Shown: positions 53,269 through 64,000 of the stretch, piece by piece
Layout: the number at the start of each line of letters is the position of its first letter
Position numbering within the stretch: position 1 is the first letter of the stretch
Assembly: GCA_033558025.1 (NCBI GenBank)
Contig: JAUCEF010000004.1
Coordinates: 930,001-994,000 of the forward strand
DNA from: Phytophthora sp. 'mugwort'
Taxonomy: Eukaryota > Oomycota > Peronosporomycetes > Peronosporales > Peronosporaceae
Reading direction: 5' to 3'
Length of the DNA: 64,000 nt
The notes under the pieces: model-generated
Told to the model about the DNA's origin: nothing
Databases searched by the model: none
What the model saw: the letters and a program-made list of their open reading frames with translations, nothing else
Position numbers and translations under genes: made by a program

Positions 53269-54063
53269 CTACGAAACGGACAAAAATGTATATGGCCAAA
53301 ATGCGCCGAATATCCTCCGCGAGTTACGGCGCGTTGTAAGACGTAGATCCGTGTACACGGACTCCAGAAAGACCGCGATATCCTCACTCGGTGCCACGTA
53401 GTTCATGACCGACTTCCCGTTGACGTCCATCCAAGCGTCGGTAACTGGTGTGTATTTCTTGCCTCGGAGCCTGGGCATAATTGCGAAACGGGCATTCTCG
53501 TAGTAGCTGTCCAGAAGCGTCGCCCCCAGCTGCTTTCGAGATTGCACAACAGACGTTGGCGTCAGTTCTCCAATAAAAATTCGCAGCTGCGAGACTAGGG
53601 TGAGCGGCCTTGTTGAACGCCATTACGGTGCTGTAGAACCCAAAAGGCGAATCGGCGCTGGAAGAGGCCACCTTGGCCTGCGAAATCACTGGGCGAAAGC
53701 AGGTTGTGATCGCTGGTGTGTAAGCCCTCTTGACGCACTTCATACAGAAATGATAGCGGACACGCCCCACCCGGGTTTTCCCTAACGTGTAGATTATCTA
53801 CTCGCACTACTTGCACGACGCCGCACCGTCGACGGCAAGAACGTCGTTCCAGACTGGATCTCGGAGACGTCCTCCCCGACGAACACGCACTGACGAGCAT
53901 GCAAAGTTGAGAACAGCAGGCGACGAGGCAGCAGGTGAAGGTGTAGCCGGCGTGGAGTCAAGCCATGGAGGGCAGGCATTGAAGCTTTGACGGGGCTTGA
54001 AGGGGTCATCGTGGAAAACAGCGGTCGAAGATGCAAAAGCAGAAATGATAACCTCGTAGCCAC
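53269..54063 (-). pseudogene. hAT-type (DUF659) transposase fragment
   Basis: Minus strand. LLDSYYENARFAIMPRLRGK and VTDAWMDVNGKSVMNYVAPS, then AVFLESVYT, match the DUF659 block of hAT transposases ('vtDGWtd..g...iNy.......vFl.s'), with Ala in place of Gly in the DGW motif. The N-terminal half (54063-53550) is broken by frame changes. The fragment stops near 53269, so most of the C-terminal half is missing or lies in unrecognised sequence to 52823. Confidence 0.7.
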
Positions 54064-54679
54064 ACCCGGATGCTAAGATCGCTAGCTATAAACTCGTGGT
54101 CGTGTTCGTTGAGCATAATGGAATACCCACCCCTTTTTACCAACCCACCGTAAAAAAGTAATTACCTATCCGCGCCGTCACTGGAAGGTTGATTTTTGCC
54201 AACACTTCTTGTCTGCTGTCGATACACTTACGTGACCCGAGCGAGATTTGGCCCTCTTGAAAAGCATTTGTTAAATTCGGCTTTTGCTCCACCAGCTTGA
54301 GAGCAGGGTTTCCTAAAAATAAACGGGCAATAAAAATAATGGCCATATTTTCCCATACAATAATTTATTTCAGCGCCTCAGATTGCCATGACAATAATTT
54401 ATTCAGGTGTTTGATCCCCGAGCAATGACCTATTCAGGTCAAATACCTACCAATCGCCAATCCTACACGACGTTGTTTTTATTCAATCAAACTCTTGTGG
54501 CCACAAAGCCTCGATCCTGTCGTCAGAACCAACCGTTTGGACACCCCGACTTGGGAGCACAACGGAGAGCACACACAGCTTTCATTTTCCATTTTCATCG
54601 AAAAACATGGACGATTTTCTATCTCCAACAGCCCCTTCAGCGTCTCGCTACTCCAAGAAGCAGATTTTTTTTTTGTGAC

Positions 54680-56263
54680 ATGTTTTTCAAGCCAGTTCTT
54701 GACGACAGCGAAGTCGTGACGGGCTACTACCGCTGTCGTTGCGGTGCTCAGCGCAAACAAGATGCCAAGCGTGGCTACACAAACCTGACCAGCCACGTCT
54801 ACAGCCAGCATCCCGACTACGAAGGCACCATTGACAGCTTCCACGGTGGAAACAACTGTACCCTCGTGTCGTTCGTCGACAAGAAGAGTGTGAGCATATT
54901 TAGCTGGATTTATTGCTCGTCTGGGCTAATCTCCCGCTCTCTTTTTGCGAGAAAGCGTTAACTCGGCGCTACACGTATCTGGAGCCGGTTTGTGACGACA
55001 CAGTGGTGGTGTACATGACCGCGGTGCACAAGGAGGTGCTGCGCGTGATCACTGACTATCTGCCTGCCAATTTCGGTATTGTTTTGGACGGGTGGTTGTT
55101 CAAAAGCGACCACTATCAGGCTGTCTTTGCCGCGTTGGCCATGACGGCAAGCAAGAGACTGTGCTGCTGGCTATGGCACCTCTTCTGGACGCGCGCGCGG
55201 GGGGGGCTCAAGTGGCCCCCATCTGATGCCGATGCTTACATCGCATTTCTGAAGGCCACGCTGAAGCCAGTGAAGCGGCAGGTTGAGTGTGTCCGTTTCC
55301 TGGTTGGAGATAACTGCTCGGTCAACATTAGCATTGCAAAAAAGCTAAGGTCCCGATGTGGGCTGCACCAGCCATCGCCTGAATCCCGCGATGGCCATGT
55401 ACCTGGAGACATGCAGTGATCTCCTCGACAAGATTAACGAGCTTATGAAGTTCCTCCGCGGCATCAATCAGTCGGCAAAGTTGCGGTAAGCATTGTATTG
55501 TTAGTTTTATTTTTCTAACTTGAGGTTTGGTGTGGTCCACACAGTCAGAAGACATCACTGTGGTCAGTCCTCCGTCAGGCAACGCGTTTGCCGTCGTCCA
55601 CGTTCGTTATGGTGGAGAGGTTCTTCAAGCTCAATGACGATGACCATGCCGCATACTTGCCATCGCCACTGAAAGAGAAGCAACTTCGTGCAGCTTTGGA
55701 AGATCTCAAGGACTATGAATCGGTAAGCAAAACCTGCTAGAGGAGGCAGACTTGGCTATGGCCGATGCCCGCACCCTGTTCGACAGTTTCATGGAGAAAG
55801 AGCCGTCGCTGGCAGCTACTTGGCGCCCCAAGCCCCTATAGTCAAGTTTGCAGCTTTTGAAAAAGCGTATGTTCAAGTGCGGTCTCGCCGCACTAGCCCG
55901 CTTTTTGGTAAAGTCCGCCAGCGGTCCTGCAGCACTGCTCAAGGGACGCGTCCAAGAAGCTGAGTTTCGCCGAGAGATCTCTCAAAAGCCGTAGAGTGGA
56001 TATGCAACAGCAGCCGAGGTAAGCATTTCCTTCACTATTTACACTTTAGTGGCTCGTCATAACTTAAATGCTCTATGTGTGCTCAGGTACGAGCTGGTGC
56101 ATCATATCCCGCCAACATCTAACCATGCTGAGCGGTTTTTCAGCCAAGCTGGAATTGTGTTGTCTCCGCTAAGGCAAGCGATGGGGCCGGTGCAGCTCGA
56201 GACATCCTCTTCCTGAAAATGAATCGCCGCTTCTGGAATATGGCCACGGTGCGTATGGCGTGA
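54680..56263 (+). pseudogene. BED-finger hAT transposase gene with three introns, decayed
   Basis: Starts at ATG 54680. A BED-type finger is visible (CRCGAQRKQ...LTSHVYSQHP). Introns 54890-54951 (GTGAGC), 55486-55544 (GTAAGC) and 56019-56086 (GTAAGC) restore reading each time. Exon 2 carries the catalytic region (FGIVLDGWLFKSDHYQAVF; RFLVGDNCSVNISIAKKL) and then a frameshift near 55350. HRLNPAMAMYL, DLLDKINELMKFLRGINQSA and, after intron 2, LWSVLRQATRLPSSTF are hAT landmarks. ESVSK, then a one-base shift, leads to LLEEADLAMADARTLF. The last exon has IPPTSNHAERFFSQAGIVLS and LKMNRRFW, the C-terminal dimerisation region. Two or three frame breaks make it a pseudogene. Confidence 0.85.
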
Positions 56264-56906
56264 AAGCAGATCTGAAGCAAGCGTCATGCATTATGGAGTT
56301 CAGGACTTTGCGGTATTCCATAATGTATTTCCTTCTGCCTTGCTCGAGTTGCCATTATCTATTTCATGCTGTGCTTCCCGTACAATGGACAGTATTTTAG
56401 GAAACCCTGCTTAAGAGGCCGATATCTCGATAACTCTAAATGGTGCAGCAGAATTACGATATTTGACGAGGTCTCATATTTTGGTGGGTTTTCCAACTGA
56501 TTCCTACCTCTGGCACTTTTTTTGCGGGACAGAATTATTGTTTTTGTTAGCTACTATCACTCACCTTCGTACACACGCATCCAGCTTTCATACATACACT
56601 CTGGCTTGATTATCACTCAGTTTTAGTGTTGCATGGAATAATATATTCGTGTTCGGATGGGCGTTTTATGCTCTCTCGTGTCGCCCTCAACTTGCTCTGT
56701 TGGAGTACCGTATCGTCTTAATACTAGCCGTCGCTTAGTGCTAAGGTCAGCAATCAAGTAGCCAATGATAGGCGCGTATTCAGAATACATAGTTTTATTT
56801 TTGCTGACTATCTTGGCTTCACTAATTCTTACTGTATTTACACCCGAATACCCCCCTCGCAGCCATGGTGCGTCCACGAATCAGCGGATAAGGGAAGAAG
56901 CGCAAG
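56264..56906. other. Intergenic, nothing recognised
   Basis: Lies between the hAT and pogo/Tc5 remnants. A short minus-strand frame at 56623-56877 has no motif. It probably contains the ends of one or both elements. Confidence 0.35.
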
Positions 56907-58230
56907 ATGTTCCAGTGTATCACAGTAGACTATAATCACAAGCAAAATGTCCTTAACTACTCGGACGAAGGCTACAGTCTTGATGAGACACTCGCGCACT
57001 TCTACGGTACATTGTGTAGCAGCGAACTGCGGGCAAAAAAGAAGCAAGCCTGCAAGGGGCCAAGCAGAAACTCACTATTAAGCAACTTGCGAGAACGGAC
57101 GAAAGCGTCACCGCAACCTGGGAAGGCTCGGCGATGCTACGGTGCTTCCCAAACCCGCCGAAGGGGAGCTGACACTGTGGATGAACTCTCTTCGTCGTGA
57201 TGGGGCGCCTGTGTCCCGTTTAATGCTCCAGCTTGAAGCAACATAGGTTGCTGCACCGTGTGGTGGAGGCGAAACGTTTGGAGCGGCGCCAACGTGGATC
57301 AAGCTGTCTCTCCGCAGACATCACATGTCACTTCGAGCAGGACTAGGCAGGGTCAAACGACGCAACAAGATGCCCATGTATCAGCGCAAGAGTTCAAAAC
57401 GCTGGTTCGACAAACAATAGCGGAAAACAGTGTGTTCAAGTATACAATGCTGGTCAGACAGGTACACTACTGATTTCCTTTTATTATCAGATATTACATC
57501 TACTAGCCGCGTAGCTGTGGTTTTGTTTTAGTTATTTCCTAAACAGACCATTTCGGAGCGTGGTTGAAAACTGTGTGGGTTACTGTGCGGATAAAGAGAA
57601 GGCACGAGCGATCGCCATGCTTCTGGCCGATTGGGAGGGTAATAAGTCCCCAATCTTTATTCTCTTTAAAAGCACGCCCGTAAAAACAAAAGAGAAGCAA
57701 AAGAGGACGAAGGGTTGCGCCATGGCTTTGGTGAAACCGTATGGAAACGAGAATTTAGAGCCTTGCACGTTCAATCGGATTGTGATATTTACGGTAATAA
57801 GTCTAAATGGTGGAACGATCAGCTGGTGCTATAGTTTCTCGAGTTCCACTTCGTAGATCGCGTCACCCGTGATGAGAATGTCCTGCTCTTATGGGATGGC
57901 TTTAGTGGTCACTGGACGGATGAAGTCGTTCATATGCGAAGGCTATTAATATAATGCTTCTGAAGATATTGCCTCGCTACACATACGTCTGCCAGCCGGC
58001 GGACGTTTTATGGAACAAACCACTGAAATCAAGACTTCGCACCCTTTTTTATTGATCGGTTACGGGACCAGCTTATCGAGTACCGCGCTGGGAAGAATAG
58101 CCTGGAGCAAAAGCGTACCAAGCTGCAGAACGCAATATTCAGGGCACGAAAGGAACTACTTCAAGCGGATGCTGACGTCGAGGTGGCAAGACTTCGCGAG
58201 AGTCATGCAGAAGAGCCATTCAAGTTAAAG
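56907..58230 (+). pseudogene. pogo/Tc5-type (CENP-B HTH + DDE_1) transposase, decayed
   Basis: The first part (about 57000-57060) is a broken HTH. LPKPAEGELTLWMNSLRRDG and APVSRLMLQLEA, then PTWIKLSLRRHHMSLR, form the CENP-B/Tc5 DNA-binding domain. The first catalytic block reads YNAGQTG, where NADQTG-type would be expected, so Asp appears to be Gly. A possible intron (GTACAC...AAACAG, 57463-57545) follows. RAIAMLLADWEGNKSPIFIL, VLLLWDGFSGHWTDEV (second Asp) and PPRYTYVCQPADVLW (third) survive in shifting frames, ending in a coiled-coil-like tail about 58230. It is a different subfamily from the pogo/Tigger remnant at the left end. Confidence 0.8.
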
Positions 58231-58638
58231 CAAACCTAGTCATACCGACATAACACGCTGGCTGTCAAGATGTTGAACAGATTTGTCGAAGACAACGATC
58301 GTTAGCGGCTTCACGAAGGTTGATATATTGAATGACAACGCGGGCAGCAGAAGAAGAGATGACGGACTTTCAGGAAAATGAGAGTGACTTTGTTGCGGAA
58401 CTGGAGAATTACGCACTTTCTTGTGGGGTGTCGATTCGGATGACGGTATCGGATCTTGCGACGAAGTCACACCGGGTTGTGATAACGCATAATAAAACCT
58501 TGAAGTTGACTTGTTAAAATATGATTTGCATTCATATGCCCATGCCAATATTTGCCGAATGTGCTTAGCTGGTGACGCCAAGCACTAAGACGATACGGTA
58601 TATTTGATTGCGGCATCCGCTTCCATTTTTATTCTTGT

Positions 58639-59432
58639 CTGATGCGGCCTTTGGACGTGTTTGCTTCGCTTCGTTGGTGGATTTTTCCTCTGGGGCGTCG
58701 TAGATGTATTCGGCTCCAAATTATGTACCGTGAACGAGCAGTAGGCTGTCGTTCCAGTAATGTGGTAAGCCGCTTGTTTTTGTGGTATCCGGATACGATG
58801 GCAAATCGAGTAAGGCCTTCCATCATAAGTACGTATGTGGCATTAGAAATGGGTTTACGCACTGGCCCGGTCAAACTACAAACTCTCACAAAATGTATTG
58901 CGAGCAATACTGCAATGTCTGGCTGGCAATTTGAGATATTCTTCTTCTCTTCGCTTACCAACGGTGGCGCTATTATTCGGAATGAGGATCTTCGCGATGA
59001 ACAATGGCCATCGAGAGTGGCGGACGTTTTGATCCAGATCGAGAGATACATTTGAATTTATCCCAGCCGTGGCTTAAACCCATCAAGTGAAAACAGGCCG
59101 GTTACGATGCCGTTTTGTTCGGCCGAGAATTTGAACGAGACGGATGGCAACGCCAGAGACGCGGGCTTTACATGAAGGGTTTTGTTCGCATTGTCCAGGT
59201 GACGCGATCCGAGACGCATTCACTCCATGTTAAATATTACATGGGTTTATTGTCTCGCTTCACGAATCGCGAGACGAGGCTACAGCTGATTTGGTTACAG
59301 GCGGTAGAGGTGTGCTTTGTGATTCTAGGTGATGTGATACGCGCTTCATTGTCCCCGATGAAGAGACATTCCACAGGGAAGACGTACAATCTGCGTTTTA
59401 TCCGGGCAAGCGCAACGGGAAAGGAGCGTTGA
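58639..59432 (+). pseudogene. Crinkler (CRN)-like effector C-terminal domain remnant
   Basis: The open frame 58642-59055 has a block around GWQFEIFFFSSLTNGG and a following WP motif. After a frame change and a stop (TGA 59088-59090) come a WLKP-type block and GYDAVLF, then FVRIVQVTRSETHSLHVKYY and VEVCFVI. This series (W-x-FE-x-xFF...GG; WLKP...GYD; VRFVQVT....H) is the conserved end of oomycete crinkler proteins, which act inside host or competitor cells. No N-terminal LxLFLAK translocation region was found upstream, so only the C-terminal part is present, and it is broken. Not expected to be functional. Confidence 0.6.
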
Positions 59433-61630
59433 AGGCCGCGAAAGTAGCCACTGACATTCGCATCCGAGTGTTGCGCTGGAATATGACATGTGGTGTCCGA
59501 GAGTTAATGTAAAGTAAAGCGGTTAAAACACGAGTCATTATTTTGGATTTACTACCTTCGCATCGTCGAAGGCATATTCAAAGCAAACCATTGCTACCGC
59601 AAAATAGGCTGTTAACTTTAAGAAGAAAATAAATGCTTCAAGCCAGACTTATCTCACTAGGCTCCTCGAATAGGGCGTTAGCCGTCACCCTTGAGATTAA
59701 CTTTTGCTGCTCTAGGTTAAAGTAGAGTTGTGCGCTCTCCAAAATTGGCGGATCAATTACTGAAGAGCGTATAAATTTACATAAATTAAGGAGGTGGCCA
59801 TGTTATGTATTTCGCGACGAAATTCGTCAATGGTCAGCAACCGCCGGTGAGGAATATTCTACACTTGACAAAACTGCAATCAATACACTCGCGTGCTGAA
59901 GCTGAGGAAGCTTGATGCGAGTTAACTTATCGAATCATATCTTAGTGATATCCACGCCATCTTTCCCTTTTATGTCGGACGTGCCACGTTAAACGGCAAT
60001 TTGTTTGTTCGCATCAAATCCTTTTTTTTCAGCGACGAAGCTCCGCAGCGGCCATAGTGTGTCCTGCAACTATAAGTTGGCCTGCTTTAAACAGTTATTG
60101 GCGACCTTTGTCCCTCCAACGGTGCAGCAAAATCGCTGTGTCTCTTCAAAAAATTAAAACGGTATTTACTGCGTGTCTCAACGGGGGGGGGGGGGGGCAT
60201 ATCATTGTCTGCCGTCCAACCGCCCAATTTTGCCTCGTCGGAGGAAGCCACGCTGCGATGCCCGCTGCGATGATCGGCAGGCCATCCGAATGAGCGGTAA
60301 ACTCAATCAAGTGTTCTCACTAGCTGTGCGGGTGGGTCCTGTAGATTCTAACGTGCACTGTGTGCGTGTAAACTTAAAGCGGGGTCATCGAACCGATACG
60401 GGCTCTGTTCCTGTGGTGACATACACCCGTGATGATATGGGCGCCGATAAAGAAAGCGACGATTGCTATGAAAATGCTCAAGATGAAGACGTCGCTTCTG
60501 AATTTGAGGTTGAGCTCAGTTGGAGTGTTAGCTGTTTATATTGGCTATAAGTATGTCTCGCATCCATTGTTTTTACACAGATTCGAGAACAAAGGGGGAA
60601 AGAAAGCAGACGCAAAAGAAGACACGTAAGCAGAAGAAGAAGATACCGAGGAGAGAGACGAAAGTGACGAAGACTTGATCCGAGTCACACGTCGGCCGAT
60701 CTGGTACGTTAACTTCGTTGTGGTCCGACGGCTAACGATATTACTGCTCGCATTTTATGTTTCTACAGGCGCCCGTGATGTGAAAAAGAGGATGGCGCGC
60801 CATACGCCGATGCCGCCGAGGTTAAATATGCGGAGGACAAGCAACGTACTTAAGCGTATTAACGTATGTTTATTTTGTGTGGTTTCTTATTGGCAGTCTC
60901 ACGTATTGGTGCTCTGACATACCAATGTCCGCAGGATATGCCAGGCTCGAACGAATTCGTCGGTGAAGATCTAGAAGACAAATCACGTGCGAATGATATG
61001 TTGGCTACATACCATAAAATATTATTATTCGACCCTCCGACCACGCATCAAACGGAGAAACAGGGGGTGTCACTATAATGTCACCTAGCCATGCGCTCCG
61101 CGCAGTCGTAATAAACCCTGGACAAAATTGGAAGATCACACGCTTATCTGCGGTGGGCATACCGAAATGTGTTGTGCCACACAGATAAGAAAGGTAGACG
61201 TGGCCGAGCCAGCGGGAGGACGAGGACCTTCCATCCCGCGGCTCGATCACAAGCGGCTAAAATGCTCATTCCCGTATTTTATCACGAACGTCAAGCCACG
61301 GACAGACTCATCGCATGGGGCGCGGCGTGCCAGGGCCACGCGAGGCTGCATGGTGGCGACCCCACACCACGGACGGACTCGACCCCACGGACGACTCGAC
61401 ACGTGGTCGTGGTGCGGTGTGGACCTAGAAAATGTTATGGGCTAGACCCTGTACTGTCCTGCTGATAGCTGATGTCGCATCGTGTTAGGCGCCATTGTGC
61501 GGTTCTGCGTGCCGCTTTTTTGTGCTGCTTAGTTACAAGTGTAACTTTGTATTAGGAATTATCGTGTAATAAATGCATTTGCTATTCCTGTGCGTTGTTG
61601 ATTCCTACTCTTCCGCTGCTTCAGCCTCTA
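59433..61630. other. 2.2 kb without a recognisable gene
   Basis: Contains a G15 homopolymer at 60183-60197 and a few frames of 60-125 codons (60173-60550, 60675-60917, 61128-61445, all plus) that overlap and have no known motif. An acidic stretch near 60600-60680 (EEEDTEERDESDEDL) could be decayed coding sequence. CCACGGACG words recur at 61300-61400. Confidence 0.35.
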
Positions 61631-63993
61631 TTAGGCGCGTTCAACCCTGCGGCGCTTGCGGCGTCTATAACAACTGACCTCGCCTGACAGCAGGTTTTCC
61701 GCAGGCTCCAGCGTGGACTCCCAGGCGGTCAGGAGCAGAGTTTTTTCGTTGACGCGCACATCGTCCAGGATAGTGCGAATCTGGTAGGTTGGACGGCCGC
61801 TCAGGCCAGCGCCACTTGGTAGGACCCACTCAGGCTCCCCGGCGTCGGCTCCCTGAAGTGCCGCCTCGAAGAGATGAGCATTGGTGATGCGCGCATGTGG
61901 TACCGCGTCAAGCAGCCGCTTGATTGCGCTCCCGGTATCGGAGGACGGATTGCTAGAAGTAAGGCAACAAGTTCTCGGCGGCGGCCTCATCCAATTTCCC
62001 CCATCCGCGCTGATCAAGGTGCGGCTTGCACCAGTCGAAAAAAACTTGAAGGCGGTAGGAAGCGCTTGGTCCGTATTTGGAGACGTCAACCTGAGTAGTT
62101 GAAGTGTTGAATGTTTGTAAATGAGCAAGGCATAGTTAGCCCGAAGCACGTAGGTTTCATTTGTAGTAGTTTCATAGCAAAAAAAAAGGGAAGTGCAAAG
62201 ACTGTGTATTTCCGGTTAAGACCTCGCTGTCGCTAACATCACTCAGTGCTCAGAGCATGTCCGTTGGTACGAGGGCGGCCAGCGGGAACCACATTTTTTT
62301 TTTTTTGATGCCCGCTTTCGCGAAACAGAACTGTTGTCAAGAGTCCGCCTGCCGTCCAATCCGGTGTAGTACTTAACTTGTAGCGCGAAAACGACGGTGA
62401 TACAAAATTGCGAACTTGAGGTTGTACTTGCAATCACAGTTGAGCTTGCTCGCATCCATATGCCAGCAACCATCAGGTTGTTCTTCGAGCTCCATTCGCG
62501 CACAGTTCCCACCCATCTGCGCCGAAACAGGGGCTACCTCACGACGCCTACCCAGCTCAGGCAGATACACGCGACTACAACCACGTAAAAACACGCGAAC
62601 GACGTTCGGGTTAGGGGTCACGAGCAAGAAATAATGCTAGCTCGGCTTGGAGTGATATCTTGGAGTAGGTCACGCAGGCGAAGTCTTTCACCCGAGCTTT
62701 CAGCTGTTGTGTTGCGTGAGGCACGTCCCTAAAGAGTCTTGGGGTCACCGACTGGTGTCCGCAGCAGTCCGCAAGTAGGCGGATGAGGATCCCGATCATG
62801 TACTTCGTTCGGAGCGTGTAGTCCCGCTTGATCAGTTATTGAGCTGCTCAACTGGGTTGTTGGTCGTCGCATAACCATCCGGTGTATGGAAGCACTGCCG
62901 GCGGTTGAACGCGCTTGTCACCCACACGTTCTCAAAGTAGCTCCGAAACGTCCACAACTGCTGTTAACTAGACCACCTATTCAGCACCGTCACAACCAGT
63001 TCGTCATAGGCACCTTGGCTTGACGAAAATGAAGTTCGTTTTTTTTAAATATCCGCGACCACCTGTCCGTGCAACGTGCCCGGTACGCCCTTAAGTATTT
63101 GATGAACCTTGGTCGTCACGTGAAAGAAGCACATTAGGTATGTGAGGTCAGAATCCACCCCGAACACCTGAGTGGCGGCATTGAGCTGTCCAGCCTCATC
63201 ATCGGCCATCGCATATTTCAGGAGCAACTGCTCACCGGTAACCACAGTAAAAAGCTTTTGCGGAGCGCTGAGAGCGCCTTTACGTAAAGCCCTTCTAATC
63301 GTTGAGAAGTGATGAAGAGAGCCAAACCCGGTGAAACGATCGACCCCGATCCGATATGCCACACACGATGACACGATACCCCACTTGACTCAACTTAAAA
63401 GTGCAGTCCATGTGGAACACGAACGAGGTAGGGTCCTGAACTGCGTTCTTCAACAGATCCTTGGTCGTCAAACCCACGAGGAAAGGGTATCCGTCAGAGC
63501 CGTTCCCCACATCTGGTTTGCCCTCGCTGCCACGTTTCCATACGAACGAAAACGGCTGCATGCCCAATGTGGCAGGCCGCCAAGTGGTCGATCTGATCCA
63601 GTACGTCGTCGTAGTCGTCGGTGGGCGGAGATTTTTCTTCATGAAGTTGCCGAAGAACCACTACACCAAGCGCAACGTCGGTATCTCTTCCTCCGCTAGC
63701 CCGAATCGGCGACTCATGCTCATTCGGATTCGAGCGGGCTTCAAGCCTTGCGTCGCCATTTCTCTCCCGTAATCATTCAACCGAGGGGTGAGTTGGGGCT
63801 TCCGGGGGTCACGAACGAGCGTTTCGTGGACTCCACGCCCCACGATCGTCACTCGTTCAACTCTTGACACGTAAGAACTTTGCCCATCCACGGACATGCG
63901 TCGTATGGTGTCGCAGCCTTGCATGTTTCCGGCGAGCACTTCAGCAGCTGGTATCGCATCTTGTGCGGCCTCGTCAACGTACAAACGACGCAT
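61631..63993 (-). pseudogene. MULE transposase with SWIM and chromodomain-like end, continues past window
   Basis: Minus strand. It enters from beyond 64000. 63993-63661 is an N-terminal part. 63642-63295 (SFVFHMDCTFKLSQVGYRVI, VCGISDRGRSFH) carries the MULE core with its first Asp. 63374-63045 has KYAMADDEAGQL (second Asp) and LTYLMCFFHVTTKVHQIL. Near 62870 GYATTNNPVEQLNN matches the left-hand MULE. Around 62440 a SWIM-type CDCKYNLKFAILYH has lost the second Cys. The end, 61830-61640 (GRPTYQIRTILDD, LLLTAWESTLEPAENLL, YRRRKRRRVERA), looks like a short chromodomain-like module with a basic tail. Frames change several times, so it is decayed. Confidence 0.75.
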
Positions 63994-64000
63994 GAAACCA

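Noticed and set aside
55723..55745. GTAAGC at the end of the ESV codons in the hAT gene as a fourth intron donor
   Set aside because: The bases encode the conserved hAT ESVSK block, and the following sequence reads LLEEADL after a one-base shift, so it is coding plus a frameshift rather than an intron.

Overview
The window looks like nuclear DNA of a Phytophthora-like oomycete (Peronosporales). The evidence is the mix of compact, intron-poor genes with 59-202 bp GT-AG introns, Inr-like motifs (TCATTT...CA-type) a few tens of bases upstream of start codons, a degraded crinkler-like (CRN) C-terminal domain, and a dense set of oomycete-type transposon remnants. No rRNA, tRNA or CRISPR array was recognised.

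Layout. 1-5.4 kb: a foldback repeat, a degraded pogo/Tigger transposase, a degraded MULE transposase with a broken SWIM finger, and a disrupted gene for a hydrophobic protein. 5.4-17 kb is gene island 1: a NAK/AAK1-type endocytic kinase, mitochondrial ribosomal protein bL17, a Mis18-type centromere protein, a PSTAIRE-class CDK, glucosidase II beta, and two paralogous Cys/His-basic proteins of a family I cannot name. 17-20 kb: nothing recognised. 20.2-34.7 kb: a decayed Polinton/Maverick element (GIY-YIG nuclease, integrase with C-terminal chromodomain, fibre-like repeat protein, probable major capsid protein, tandem DUF3820-like protein). It is interrupted by a 1.9 kb insertion with an extremely GATC-rich core and by a PIF/Harbinger transposon. 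34.9-43 kb: an hAT remnant, a Crypton-type tyrosine recombinase remnant, a chromodomain fragment and a mariner element with long inverted repeats. 43.3-48.9 kb is gene island 2: a TPR-like protein, ATP synthase gamma and an EF-hand mitochondrial carrier. 51.7-64 kb: a broken BAH-like gene, two hAT remnants (one with three recognisable introns), a second pogo/Tc5 transposase, a crinkler-like remnant and a second MULE running off the right end.

The host genes are housekeeping (mitochondrial translation and ATP synthesis, solute transport, ER glycoprotein processing, cell cycle, centromere, endocytosis) and form no single pathway. The contrast of tight gene islands with about 26 kb and 12 kb of nested, decayed transposons is the main architectural message. 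The Polinton is the most interesting single object: it is virus-like, visibly A+T-rich and clearly inactive. Exon boundaries were set by hand from reading frame and splice consensus. Assignments of degraded elements rest on recalled family motifs, not on searches.
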